NCBI GenBank assembly: GCA_039817385.1 | Contig: JBCBVY010000001.1 | Coordinates: forward strand, 682,001-746,000 | Length of the DNA stretch: 64,000 nucleotides | Direction: 5' to 3' | DNA from: JBCBCP01 sp039817385 | GTDB lineage: Bacteria > Pseudomonadota > Alphaproteobacteria > Rhodobacterales > Rhodobacteraceae | Part shown: one piece after another, positions 44,830 to 52,715 of the stretch | Position numbering within the stretch: the first letter of the stretch is position 1 | Layout of the letters: each line of letters begins with the position of its first letter | Program-made: the position numbers and the translations under genes | The notes under the pieces: model-generated | Told to the model about the DNA's origin: nothing | Seen by the model: the letters and a program-made list of their open reading frames with translations, nothing else | The model's database searches: none

Positions 44830-46752
44830 ATGAGCGATCCTCGCTTGCGCTTAGCCCTGCCGGAAGGCATCGCGCCCGAGCAGGCGATACTGCCGCTCGG
44901 GCGGCAGCTTGTGCAGGACGGTCAGATCACGCAGAAAGACTTGCTTGACGCGCTCAGCCTGCAACAGCGCATCGACTCGCAGCTGGGTGATATTCTTGTG
45001 GCCGAAGGCGCGTTGACGCCGCACAGCCTGCATGCCGCGCTCGCCCGGCAGCACAATGCGCAACAGGTTGACCTTGTTGCGGACCCGCCGCGGCTCGAGA
45101 TGGCGGATGCGCTCCCCGCGGCGCTGTGCCTGCAACACGGGGTGGTGCCGTGGCTTTGGGTCGACCGGACGCTGCTTGTGGCCACGTCCCGGCCCGACCT
45201 TTTTGACCGGTTGCGCCGCTGTCTGGACCCTTCAGGCGCGCAGGTGCTGCCCGTCGTGGCCGAGGACGCAACCATCCGCACACAAATCAACCGACTTTAC
45301 GCAGCAGAGCTGAAGGCAAAGGCCGTCGCCCGGGTGCCCAGCGCGGAAAGCTGCCGCAGCTGGGCCACGACAACCCGGCGGCGCGGGGCCTGGGCGGCGC
45401 TTGTGGGCGCGGCTGCCCTCGCGGCGCTGATCATGGCACCGGCCTGGACGCTGACGCTGGTGATCTTGTGGTGTATCCTCACGCTGGTCCTGACCGCGGG
45501 GCTGAAAGCGGCGGCGCTTTGCGCACAGCTCGTGACCCGAAGCCCGGTCAGCCAGACCGAACCGCTCGCGCGGCCCCCACCGTTTCGTTTGCCGCGCGTG
45601 TCGGTCATGGTGCCGCTGTTTCACGAGACGGAAATCGCCAGCGCGCTGATCGCACGCCTGTCGCGGCTGACCTATCCCAAATCCCTGCTGGACGTTGTCC
45701 TGGTGCTTGAGGCGCAGGACGAGATGACGCGCGAGACGATCGCAGCCACTGACCTGCCGCCGTGGATCAGCGTGATCGAGGTGCCCGACGATGGCAGCGT
45801 CACAACAAAGCCCCGCGCGCTGAACTACGCGCTTGATTTCTGCCGTGGCTCGATTATCGGGGTGTGGGACGCGGAGGACGCGCCAGAGCCGGACCAGATC
45901 GAAAAGGTCGTGATGCGCTTTGCCGCTGCCCCGGGCAATGTGGCCTGCCTGCAGGGCATATTGGACTATTACAACCCGCGCACCAACTGGATGGCGCGGT
46001 GTTTTACCATCGAATACGCAACATGGTGGCGGCTGGTGATGCCCGGGATGGCGCGGCTGGGCCTTGTGATCCCGCTGGGCGGGACAACCCTGTTTTTTCG
46101 CCGCGACATCCTTGAAAAACTGGGCGCGTGGGACGCGCATAATGTGACCGAAGACGCGGATTTGGGCGTGCGGTTGGCGCGCCACGGCTACCGGACGGAG
46201 CTGCTGCCCTCAGTCACCTACGAGGAGGCCAACTGCCGCCCCTGGCGCTGGGTGCGGCAGCGCTCGCGGTGGCTCAAAGGGTTCCTGATCACCTGGCTGG
46301 TACACATGCGCCAGCCCCGGCAGGTCCTGCGCGAGCTGGGCTGGAAGCGCACGATGGGGCTGCACATCATCTTTCTCGCAACCTTCAGCCAGTTTGCCGC
46401 CGGTCCCCTGCTGTGGTCCTTCTGGCTCGTCGCGCTTGGAGTTGGGCACCCGGTCGTCACGACGCTGGGCCCGGGCTTTGTCAGTGCTCTGATGTGGCTC
46501 TTCATCGGGACCGAGCTGCTGAACTTGCTTCTTCACGGCGTGGCGGTCTGGGCCCCGGCGCGGCGGCATTTGCTGGTCTGGACGCCGAGCATGCCCGCTT
46601 ATTTTATGCTGGGCGCCCTGGCGGCCTACAAAGCGCTGTACGAGATGATCGGCCAGCCGTTTTATTGGGACAAGACCCAGCATGGCTTTGCCGAAGAGGG
46701 CGCTACGCCTCTTCCTCGCGCCGCGCCGCATCCTGCTGAAGCCGCGTCATGA
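44830..46752 (+). CDS. Processive family 2 glycosyltransferase with N-terminal GspE/MshE-like domain
   Basis: Membrane protein of 640 aa. Residues about 20-160 resemble the N-terminal domain of type II secretion/pilus ATPases (LGRQLVQDGQITQKDLLDAL, GDILVAEGALTP, LVATSRPDLFDRL). Two membrane helices follow (about 180-235). The GT-A domain (about 255-490) has VWDAEDAPEPDQ, TEDADLGVRL and the processive-synthase motif QRSRW. C-terminal membrane helices end the protein. It is probably a polysaccharide synthase whose regulatory domain senses a nucleotide such as cyclic-di-GMP, which MshE-type domains can bind. It overlaps the convergent gntR gene by 50 bases. Confidence 0.85.
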   Translation: MSDPRLRLALPEGIAPEQAILPLGRQLVQDGQITQKDLLDALSLQQRIDSQLGDILVAEGALTPHSLHAALARQHNAQQVDLVADPPRLEMADALPAALCLQHGVVPWLWVDRTLLVATSRPDLFDRLRRCLDPSGAQVLPVVAEDATIRTQINRLYAAELKAKAVARVPSAESCRSWATTTRRRGAWAALVGAAALAALIMAPAWTLTLVILWCILTLVLTAGLKAAALCAQLVTRSPVSQTEPLARPPPFRLPRVSVMVPLFHETEIASALIARLSRLTYPKSLLDVVLVLEAQDEMTRETIAATDLPPWISVIEVPDDGSVTTKPRALNYALDFCRGSIIGVWDAEDAPEPDQIEKVVMRFAAAPGNVACLQGILDYYNPRTNWMARCFTIEYATWWRLVMPGMARLGLVIPLGGTTLFFRRDILEKLGAWDAHNVTEDADLGVRLARHGYRTELLPSVTYEEANCRPWRWVRQRSRWLKGFLITWLVHMRQPRQVLRELGWKRTMGLHIIFLATFSQFAAGPLLWSFWLVALGVGHPVVTTLGPGFVSALMWLFIGTELLNLLLHGVAVWAPARRHLLVWTPSMPAYFMLGALAAYKALYEMIGQPFYWDKTQHGFAEEGATPLPRAAPHPAEAAS

Positions 46753-47347
46753 ACGCGACAGAGATGTGATCGCGCAGCGCTGCGCCCGCCGCCTCCGCAT
46801 CCCCGGCCTCGATCCCCGCGACAATTGCGTCATGTTCGGATTGCGCAATCTTGGTCCGACCCTGCGCCGACAGGGACGTCGTCGCCATCAGCGCCATCGT
46901 CCGGTAGACAAGGTCCAGCTGCTGCACGAGGTAGCGGTTGTGCGAGGCGAGGTGGATCTGCTTGTGAAAGCGCCGATTGGCGCGGGCCAGCGCGGGCGGG
47001 TCGTCCACCAGCGCGTTATCCGCCTCCACCATGTTGCGCAGGATGCGCTTTTCTTCGGTCGTGGCGTGCTGCGCGGCGAGCGCGGCGGCCAGCCCCTCCA
47101 GCTCCCGCCGGACGACATAAAGCTCCGCCATCTGGTTGTGATCAAGCGAGGCGACGATCAGGCTGCGCCCGTCGCGGGTGAGCAGGCTTTGCGTCTCCAG
47201 CCGTTGCAGCGCCTCGCGCACAGGCGTGCGAGAGACGCCAAACCGCTCCGCCAGATCGCTTTCCACCAGCCGGTCGCCCGGGCGAAAGACGCCAACGTCA
47301 ATGGCCTCAAGGATCATCCCGTATGCATCGGTCTGTTGCGCCGCCAT
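46703..47347 (-). CDS. GntR-family transcriptional regulator (FCD subfamily)
   Basis: Regulator of 214 aa with an N-terminal winged HTH (about residues 5-70: ESDLAERFGVSRTPVREALQRLETQSLL) and an all-helical FCD effector domain (about 80-200) in which His and Asp residues (RFHKQIHLASHN, SEHDAIVAGIEAGD) could bind a metal and a carboxylate ligand. Its 3' end overlaps the glycosyltransferase gene tail to tail by 50 bases. No obvious target operon is adjacent on the same strand. A palindrome in its promoter suggests self-regulation. Confidence 0.9.
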   Translation of the reverse strand: MAAQQTDAYGMILEAIDVGVFRPGDRLVESDLAERFGVSRTPVREALQRLETQSLLTRDGRSLIVASLDHNQMAELYVVRRELEGLAAALAAQHATTEEKRILRNMVEADNALVDDPPALARANRRFHKQIHLASHNRYLVQQLDLVYRTMALMATTSLSAQGRTKIAQSEHDAIVAGIEAGDAEAAGAALRDHISVAFMTRLQQDAARREEEA

Positions 47348-47362
47348 ATGCGAACCCTTCCG

Positions 47363-47372
47363 TACAATTGTA
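47363..47372. promoter_or_regulatory. Candidate GntR operator
   Basis: Palindrome TACAATTGTA followed by TAC, 15 bases upstream of the gntR-type start. It resembles the TTGTATACAA-like sites of FCD regulators and lies between the divergent gntR and nucleotidase genes. Confidence 0.45.
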
Positions 47373-47433
47373 TACCGAATGATAGGGCCTCCGCGCTATG
47401 GCGCAAGCCCTGACGCTGCGCTAGGTATGGCGG

Positions 47434-48081
47434 ATGCCGCGCGACCACTTCACCCACGTCAGCACCTGGGTCTTTGACCTCGACAATACGCTCTACCCGC
47501 CGCACATGCGCCTTTTCGACCAGATCGAAGTGCGGATGACCGCGTGGGTCATGCAGGCCCTCGGCGTGGACCGAGACGCGGCAGAGCGCTTGCGTGTGGC
47601 CTATTGGCGGCAATACGGCACCACGCTGGCAGGGCTGATGCGCGAGCATGGGGTGGACCCCGGCCCGTACCTGACCGATGTGCACGATATCGACTTTTCC
47701 GTGCTGTCGCCTGACCCAAGGCTGGCCGAACGGATTGCGGCGCTGCCGGGGCGCAAGATCATCTACACCAACGGCACAGCGCCTTATGCGCGGAACGTGA
47801 TTGCGGCCCGGGGCCTCGGTGGGCTGTTCGACGCAGTATACGGCGTGGAACATGCCGGGTTCCTGCCCAAGCCCGAGCCCGAAGCCTTCGCCGCCGTGTT
47901 CGCCGCGGACGCGCTTGATCCCACCCGTGCCGCGATGTTTGAAGACGAGCCGCGCAACCTAAGCGCGCCGCACGCGCTGGGAATGCGGACCGTGCATGTG
48001 GCCCCGGCCCGGGCGGCTGGCGCACATATCGAATTTCACACGGATGATCTGACGGACTTCCTGTCGCAGGTCGCGGGTTAG
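47434..48081 (+). CDS. HAD-family pyrimidine 5'-nucleotidase
   Basis: HAD hydrolase of 215 aa related to yeast Sdt1/Phm8. Motif I VFDLDNTLYP supplies the nucleophile and acid Asp residues; motif II is in IIYTNGTAPY; motif III Lys in LPKPEPEAF; motif IV in MFEDEPRNL. The helical cap contains MTAWVMQALGVD. It dephosphorylates pyrimidine nucleotides or related phosphates. Its start lies 86 bases from the divergent gntR gene. Confidence 0.9.
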   Translation: MPRDHFTHVSTWVFDLDNTLYPPHMRLFDQIEVRMTAWVMQALGVDRDAAERLRVAYWRQYGTTLAGLMREHGVDPGPYLTDVHDIDFSVLSPDPRLAERIAALPGRKIIYTNGTAPYARNVIAARGLGGLFDAVYGVEHAGFLPKPEPEAFAAVFAADALDPTRAAMFEDEPRNLSAPHALGMRTVHVAPARAAGAHIEFHTDDLTDFLSQVAG

Positions 48082-48129
48082 GACGGATTGCCGCCTTTTC
48101 GCGGCGCGTGCCATGATTAGGTTTGGGTC

Positions 48130-49323
48130 ATGACAAACCAAGTTGATCTCCTTGTTTCAGGCGGCGGTGTCGCGGGCCTGACGGCTGCGGCAGCGTTTGG
48201 CGCCGCCGGTTTCACTGTTCTGTGCGTCGACCCGGCCCCGCCCGTAACGGAGCGGGACGCCGAAGGCGCCGACATGCGGTCGACCGCGCTGTTGCAACCG
48301 GCTCGGCGGCTGCTGGAGGCAGCGGGCTTGTGGGACGCGATTGCCGCCCACGCCATGCCGCTGGAGGTCATGCGGATCATCGATGCGGGCGGGGCGAAGA
48401 ACGTGCCGCGCCGCACGAAGGATTTTCGCGCCGCCGACATCTCCGACTTGCCCTTTGGCTGGAACGTGCCCAACTGGGCGCTGCGCCGCGAGATGGTGGC
48501 GCGGCTGGAGGGGCTGGACACCGTGGAATTCCGCCCAGGCGTGGGCACCGCAGGTGTCTTGACCCGCCTGAACGAGGCGCGCGTGCGCCTGACCGATGGC
48601 AGCACGGTGCGGGCGCGGCTGGCGCTGGCCGCAGACGGGCGCAACTCCCCAGTGCGCAAGGCGGCAGGGATCGACGCGACCACAACGCGCTATGGCCAGA
48701 AGGCCCTCGCCTTTGCCGTGACGCACCCGATCCCACACGACAATGTCTCGACCGAGATTCACCGCACCGGCGGGCCGTTCACCCTGGTGCCCCTGCCGGA
48801 TGAGGGCGGCGTGCCCTGCTCTGCGATCGTTTGGATGGATGACGGGCCGGAGCAGACCCGCCGCGCCGCGCTGCACGTGCCGGAGTTCGAGGAGGAGATG
48901 ACCGAACGCAGCTGCGGCATCCTCGGCGACCTGACGCTGGCCTCGCCCCTATCCCTCTGGCCCATCATCTCGCAGCGGGCCGAACGGCTGACCGCGCAGC
49001 GCATCGCGCTGATGGCGGAAACCGCGCATGTGGTCCCGCCCATCGGTGCGCAGGGGCTGAACATGTCGCTCGCCGATCTGCAATGCCTGCTGGATGTTGC
49101 GACGGCGCGGCCCGAAGGGCTCGGCGATGCGGTGATGCTGGACGCTTACGCCAAGGCCCGCCGCGGCGACATCGCAGTGCGCGTGGCGGGCATCGACCTG
49201 CTGAACCGGGCGAGCCAGGCGCAAAACATCCTGCTGCGCGATGCGCGGGGCCTTGGGCTGCAAGCGCTTTACGAGATGAAGCCGGTGCGCACGGGTCTGA
49301 TGCGCCTCGGCCTCGGGGTCTGA
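48130..49323 (+). CDS. UbiH/UbiF/COQ6-type FAD-dependent hydroxylase
   Basis: Flavin monooxygenase of 397 aa. The FAD-binding GGGVAG motif is at residues 10-15, the DG motif region is LALAADGRNSPVRKAAGI near residue 165, and the GD-like segment PPIGAQGLNMSLADLQCL near 300 is typical of ubiquinone-biosynthesis hydroxylases. It hydroxylates a ring position of the ubiquinone precursor; which of C1, C5 or C6 cannot be told from sequence. It is followed by two hairpins between convergent genes. Confidence 0.9.
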   Translation: MTNQVDLLVSGGGVAGLTAAAAFGAAGFTVLCVDPAPPVTERDAEGADMRSTALLQPARRLLEAAGLWDAIAAHAMPLEVMRIIDAGGAKNVPRRTKDFRAADISDLPFGWNVPNWALRREMVARLEGLDTVEFRPGVGTAGVLTRLNEARVRLTDGSTVRARLALAADGRNSPVRKAAGIDATTTRYGQKALAFAVTHPIPHDNVSTEIHRTGGPFTLVPLPDEGGVPCSAIVWMDDGPEQTRRAALHVPEFEEEMTERSCGILGDLTLASPLSLWPIISQRAERLTAQRIALMAETAHVVPPIGAQGLNMSLADLQCLLDVATARPEGLGDAVMLDAYAKARRGDIAVRVAGIDLLNRASQAQNILLRDARGLGLQALYEMKPVRTGLMRLGLGV

Positions 49324-49330
49324 GCGCCGC

Positions 49331-49346
49331 ATTTCTTTGAAGAAAT
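49331..49346. terminator. Hairpin between convergent genes (a)
   Basis: ATTTCTT-TG-AAGAAAT, a perfect 7-pair stem 8 bases after the hydroxylase stop. Confidence 0.5.
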
Positions 49347-49354
49347 GCCTGCCC

Positions 49355-49373
49355 CCGATCCTTGAAGGATCGG
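49355..49373. terminator. Hairpin between convergent genes (b)
   Basis: CCGATCCTT-G-AAGGATCGG followed by TTT on the plus strand. A perfect 9-pair stem abutting the stop of the convergent aminotransferase gene, likely the plus-strand terminator. Confidence 0.65.
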
Positions 49374-49374
49374 T

Positions 49375-50499
49375 TTACAGCACCTGATCCACCACCCGCT
49401 CCAGCCGTGCGAGCGTCGCAGGCACGTCATAAAGCTTGTCGAGGCCAAAAAGGCCAAGGCGAAAGGTGCTAAAGTCTGCAGGCTCATCACATTCCAGCGG
49501 CACTCCTGCCGCAATCTGCGTACCCAGCGCCGCGAATTTAGAGCCGTTCTGCACCCCGGGATCCGCGGTATAACTGACCACCACACCCGGCGCGCCAAAA
49601 CCCGGCGCGGCCACGGACACCACGCCCCGGGCGGCCAGCATCGCACGCACGCCGTCCCCCAGCGCCCACTGCGCGCCCCGCAGCTTGTCAAAGCCGAACG
49701 TTTTCGCCTCCAACATCGCGTCGCGGAAATCGCGCAGCGCGTCGGTGGGCATTGTGGCGTGGTAGGCGTGCCCGCCATTCTCGTAGGTCTGCATGATGCC
49801 GTGCCACTTTTTCAGATCGATGGCAAAGCTGTCCGACGCTGTCTGCTCCAACCGCTCCACGGCGCGGGCAGACATCATCACGAGGCCTGCGCAGGGCGAC
49901 GCGCTCCACCCCTTCTGCGGGGCAGAGATCAGCACATCCACACCCAGCGCCTGCATGTCGATCCACGCACAGCCCGACGCGATGCAGTCCAAAACCAGCA
50001 GCGCACCCGCCTCATGGGCCGCTGCCGCCAGCGCGGTGATGTAGTCATCCGGCAGGATCACCCCGGCGGAGGTCTCCACATGCGGGGCAAAGACGATGTC
50101 CGGCTTCATCTCCGCAATCGCTGCGGTCACATCCTCGATCGGGGCCGGGGCAAAGGGCGCCGGAGCCTCGTTGCCCTGCATCCGCGCCTTCATCACGCGG
50201 GTTTCAGATGTCAGCCCGCCCGCCTCGAAAATCTGGGACCAGCGGTAGGAAAACCAGCCATTGCGCACCACCAGCGCCTTGCGGTCTCGCGCAAACTGGC
50301 GCGCGACAGCTTCCATGCCAAACGTGCCGCCACCCGGCACCAGCGCAACCGCATCCGCGGCATAGACCTCTTTCAGCATGGCCGAAATGTCGGTCATCAC
50401 GCCGCGAAAGGCCGCACTCATGTGATTTAGGGAGCGGTCCGTGAAAACGACCGAGAATTCGTCCAGCCCCGCAGGGTCCACCGTATCAAGAAGTGCCAT
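49375..50499 (-). CDS. Class V PLP aminotransferase
   Basis: Fold-type I enzyme (374 aa) of the alanine-glyoxylate/serine-pyruvate/2-aminoethylphosphonate aminotransferase group. The PLP Lys is in SAPQKGWSASPCAG and the Asp/Ser pair in LDCIASGCAW. PGGGTFGMEAVARQ near residue 60 binds the cofactor phosphate. The ATG at 50499 has GGAGGACAAA upstream; the longer reading is rejected. It follows the tandem Lrp genes with a 51-base gap on the same strand, so it may be an amino-acid-responsive gene. Substrate not determinable. Confidence 0.88.
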   Translation of the reverse strand: MALLDTVDPAGLDEFSVVFTDRSLNHMSAAFRGVMTDISAMLKEVYAADAVALVPGGGTFGMEAVARQFARDRKALVVRNGWFSYRWSQIFEAGGLTSETRVMKARMQGNEAPAPFAPAPIEDVTAAIAEMKPDIVFAPHVETSAGVILPDDYITALAAAAHEAGALLVLDCIASGCAWIDMQALGVDVLISAPQKGWSASPCAGLVMMSARAVERLEQTASDSFAIDLKKWHGIMQTYENGGHAYHATMPTDALRDFRDAMLEAKTFGFDKLRGAQWALGDGVRAMLAARGVVSVAAPGFGAPGVVVSYTADPGVQNGSKFAALGTQIAAGVPLECDEPADFSTFRLGLFGLDKLYDVPATLARLERVVDQVL

Positions 50500-50550
50500 T
50501 TTGTCCTCCGTTTCCTTCCATTTACCGGGCCGCGCAGACGGGTGCAAAGT

Positions 50551-51015
50551 CTACGTCAGTATACCAAGTGGCCCCGGCCGCCGCTCTTCGCTTAGTAGCA
50601 CGTTTGCCTCCACCTCGCCCGCACCGGGCAGGGTCATGATACGCCGCCGCAAGACACGCTCGAAATCGGGCAGATCGCGCGCAACCACGCGCAAGCGGTA
50701 GTCATAAAGGCCCAGCACGTGCTCCACGCTCTGCACCTCGGGGATGGCGCAGACGGCACGCTCGAAATCCTCAAGGCTCACCCCGCCCTTGCGCGCCAGC
50801 TTCACGCCGAGAAAGACCGTAACACCAAAGCCCAGCTTTTCCGCATCGAGCCGCAGGCGCGGCGCGCTCAGCACGCCCGCACCCCGCAGCCGCTTGATCC
50901 GCCGCCACGCGGCAGGCTGGGACAGGCCCACGGCCCGCCCAACTGCGCCTGCCCCCTGCCCCGCATCCTCGGCCATCGCACGCAAGATTGCCCAATCGGT
51001 GTCATCAAGGTCCAT
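50551..51015 (-). CDS. Lrp/AsnC-family regulator (second of a tandem pair)
   Basis: Regulator of 154 aa with an N-terminal HTH (LDDTDWAILRAMAEDAGQ..VGLSQPAAWRRIKRL) and a C-terminal RAM-type ligand domain (VEHVLGLYDYRLRVVARDLPDFE). The ATG at 51015 shares its A with the TGA of the preceding gene (TGATG), so the two are probably translated together. Tandem Lrp genes can form mixed oligomers. Siroheme decarboxylase subunits have a similar fold, but no heme or nitrite genes are near. Confidence 0.88.
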   Translation of the reverse strand: MDLDDTDWAILRAMAEDAGQGAGAVGRAVGLSQPAAWRRIKRLRGAGVLSAPRLRLDAEKLGFGVTVFLGVKLARKGGVSLEDFERAVCAIPEVQSVEHVLGLYDYRLRVVARDLPDFERVLRRRIMTLPGAGEVEANVLLSEERRPGPLGILT

Positions 51016-51470
51016 CACAGCGGCAGCGCCTCTTCGGCCTTCACCTTCGCCACGTGCATCAGCGCCTCGATATCCGCGATATGCGGCAAGGCAAGAATGC
51101 GCGTGCGGTAGAGGTGTTGGTAATGGGTCATGTCCCGCGCAATCACCGACAAGCGCAGATCGACGCGGCCCAGAAAGGTCTGGATCTCCACCACCTCCGG
51201 CACCTCGCGCGCGGCCTCCTGAAAGGCGTCAAAGGCGCGGGGTTCTGTCTTGTCGAGGGTGATGCGCAACGAGACCTCAACCGCATAGCCCAAAGCGGCC
51301 CAATTCACGCCCGCGCTCACACCTTTCACGACCCCCGCCGCGCGCATCCGCCCTTGCCGCCGCGCCAGCTGTGCCGGGGACACGCGCGCCCGCTCCGCCA
51401 GTTCCGCTGGCGCCAGCGAGGGGTCGGCTTGCCACTGGCGCAGGATGCGGCGATCCACATCGTCGAGCAT
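51015..51470 (-). CDS. Lrp/AsnC-family regulator (first of a tandem pair)
   Basis: Regulator of 151 aa: HTH at residues about 1-55 (LDDVDRRILRQWQADPSLAPAELAERARVSPAQLARRQGRM in part) and a RAM domain (VEIQTFLGRVDLRLSVIARDMTHYQ). The ATG at 51470 has GAGGAAA upstream and is chosen over a TTG four codons earlier. It diverges from ilvC with overlapping inverted repeats between, so the pair probably regulates ilvC in response to branched-chain or other amino acids. Confidence 0.9.
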   Translation of the reverse strand: MLDDVDRRILRQWQADPSLAPAELAERARVSPAQLARRQGRMRAAGVVKGVSAGVNWAALGYAVEVSLRITLDKTEPRAFDAFQEAAREVPEVVEIQTFLGRVDLRLSVIARDMTHYQHLYRTRILALPHIADIEALMHVAKVKAEEALPL

Positions 51471-51491
51471 GAATTTCCTCAAGACTGTTCA

Positions 51492-51518
51492 AATGAAGAA
51501 TGATCCGCACTTCATTCT
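51492..51518. promoter_or_regulatory. Candidate Lrp operator upstream of ilvC
   Basis: Two interleaved perfect inverted repeats: AATGAAG (51492) with CTTCATT (51510), and AGAATGA (51497) with TCATTCT (51512). They lie in the divergent lrp-ilvC region, about 90 bases from the ilvC start. Confidence 0.5.
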
Positions 51519-51600
51519 GCCAAATAAACTCAAAACACAACGCTGAAAACCGTGCAACGCCCGCGTAAAAGCACCCCCAGCATACAGAGGGAGACAAGAT

Positions 51601-52623
51601 ATGCGCGTTTATTACGACCGCGATTGCGACGTGAACCTGATCAAGGACATGAAAGTGGCCATCCTGGGCTATGGCAGCCAGGGCCACGCCCACGCGCTGA
51701 ACCTGCGCGACAGCGGCGCCAAAAACGTGGCGGTTGCGCTGCGGGCTGGCTCGCCGTCCAAGGCCAAAGCCGAAGGCGAAGGGCTGCAGGTTATGGAAAT
51801 CGCCGAGGCCGCGGCCTGGGCCGACCTGATCATGTTCACCATGCCCGATGAGCTTCAAGCGGAGACGTACCGCAAATACGTGCACGACAACATCCGCGAG
51901 GGCGCGGCCATCGCATTCGCCCACGGCCTGAACGTGCATTTCGGCCTGATCGAGCCGAAGGCAGGCGTGGACGTCATTATGATGGCGCCCAAAGGCCCCG
52001 GCCACACCGTGCGCGGCGAATACACCAAGGGCGGCGGCGTGCCCTGCCTTGTGGCTGTCGACAACGACGCCTCGGGCCGCGCGCTTGAGATTGGCCTCAG
52101 CTACTGCTCCGCCATCGGCGGTGGCCGCTCGGGCATTATCGAGACGAACTTCCGAGAAGAGTGCGAAACCGACCTCTTTGGTGAGCAAGCAGTGCTGTGC
52201 GGCGGCCTTGTTGAGCTGATCCGCATGGGTTTCGAGACGCTGGTCGAGGCAGGCTACGCGCCCGAGATGGCTTACTTCGAGTGCTTGCACGAGGTGAAGC
52301 TGATCGTCGACCTGATCTATGAAGGCGGCATCGCGAACATGAACTACTCGATTTCCAATACGGCGGAGTATGGTGAATATGTCTCCGGCCCGCGGGTTCT
52401 GCCCTATGATGAGACAAAGGCGCGGATGAAAGCGATCCTGACGGACATCCAGACCGGCAAGTTCGTGCGTGACTTCATGCAGGAAAACGCGGTGGGCCAG
52501 CCCTTCTTCAAGGGCACGCGCCGGATGAACGACGCGCACCAGATCGAAGAGGTCGGCGAGACCTTGCGCGGCATGATGCCGTGGATCAGCGCGGGCAAGA
52601 TGGTCGACAAGGCCAAGAACTAA
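51601..52623 (+). CDS. ilvC: Ketol-acid reductoisomerase (class I)
   Basis: Branched-chain amino acid enzyme (340 aa, typical class I length), catalysing Mg- and NADPH-dependent isomeroreduction of acetolactate and acetohydroxybutyrate. It has the Rossmann motif GYGSQGHAHALNLRDSG, substrate segment MMAPKGPGHTVRGEY, metal-binding ETDLFGEQAVLCGG and the C-terminal knotted domain (ECLHEVKLIVDLIYEGG). AGAGGGAGACAAG precedes the ATG. A terminator follows. Confidence 0.98.
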   Translation: MRVYYDRDCDVNLIKDMKVAILGYGSQGHAHALNLRDSGAKNVAVALRAGSPSKAKAEGEGLQVMEIAEAAAWADLIMFTMPDELQAETYRKYVHDNIREGAAIAFAHGLNVHFGLIEPKAGVDVIMMAPKGPGHTVRGEYTKGGGVPCLVAVDNDASGRALEIGLSYCSAIGGGRSGIIETNFREECETDLFGEQAVLCGGLVELIRMGFETLVEAGYAPEMAYFECLHEVKLIVDLIYEGGIANMNYSISNTAEYGEYVSGPRVLPYDETKARMKAILTDIQTGKFVRDFMQENAVGQPFFKGTRRMNDAHQIEEVGETLRGMMPWISAGKMVDKAKN

Positions 52624-52641
52624 GCCCTGTCTCTGACGTGT

Positions 52642-52673
52642 GCGGCTCGCCTTTCGGGGCGGGCCGCTTTTTT
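52642..52673 (+). terminator. Rho-independent terminator of ilvC
   Basis: GCGGC-TCGCC, loop TTTCG, GGGCGG-GCCGC followed by TTTTTT, 18 bases after the ilvC stop. Slightly imperfect inner stem. Confidence 0.85.
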
Positions 52674-52715
52674 GTGCTGCCACATCCTGTCACCTGACCC
52701 GAGTAATCCGACGCC

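Noticed and set aside
50551..51470. Siroheme decarboxylase (AhbA/NirDL-like) pair instead of Lrp regulators
   Set aside because: Tandem Lrp-fold genes can encode these, but both proteins keep typical DNA-binding HTH segments and there are no heme or nitrite reductase genes nearby.
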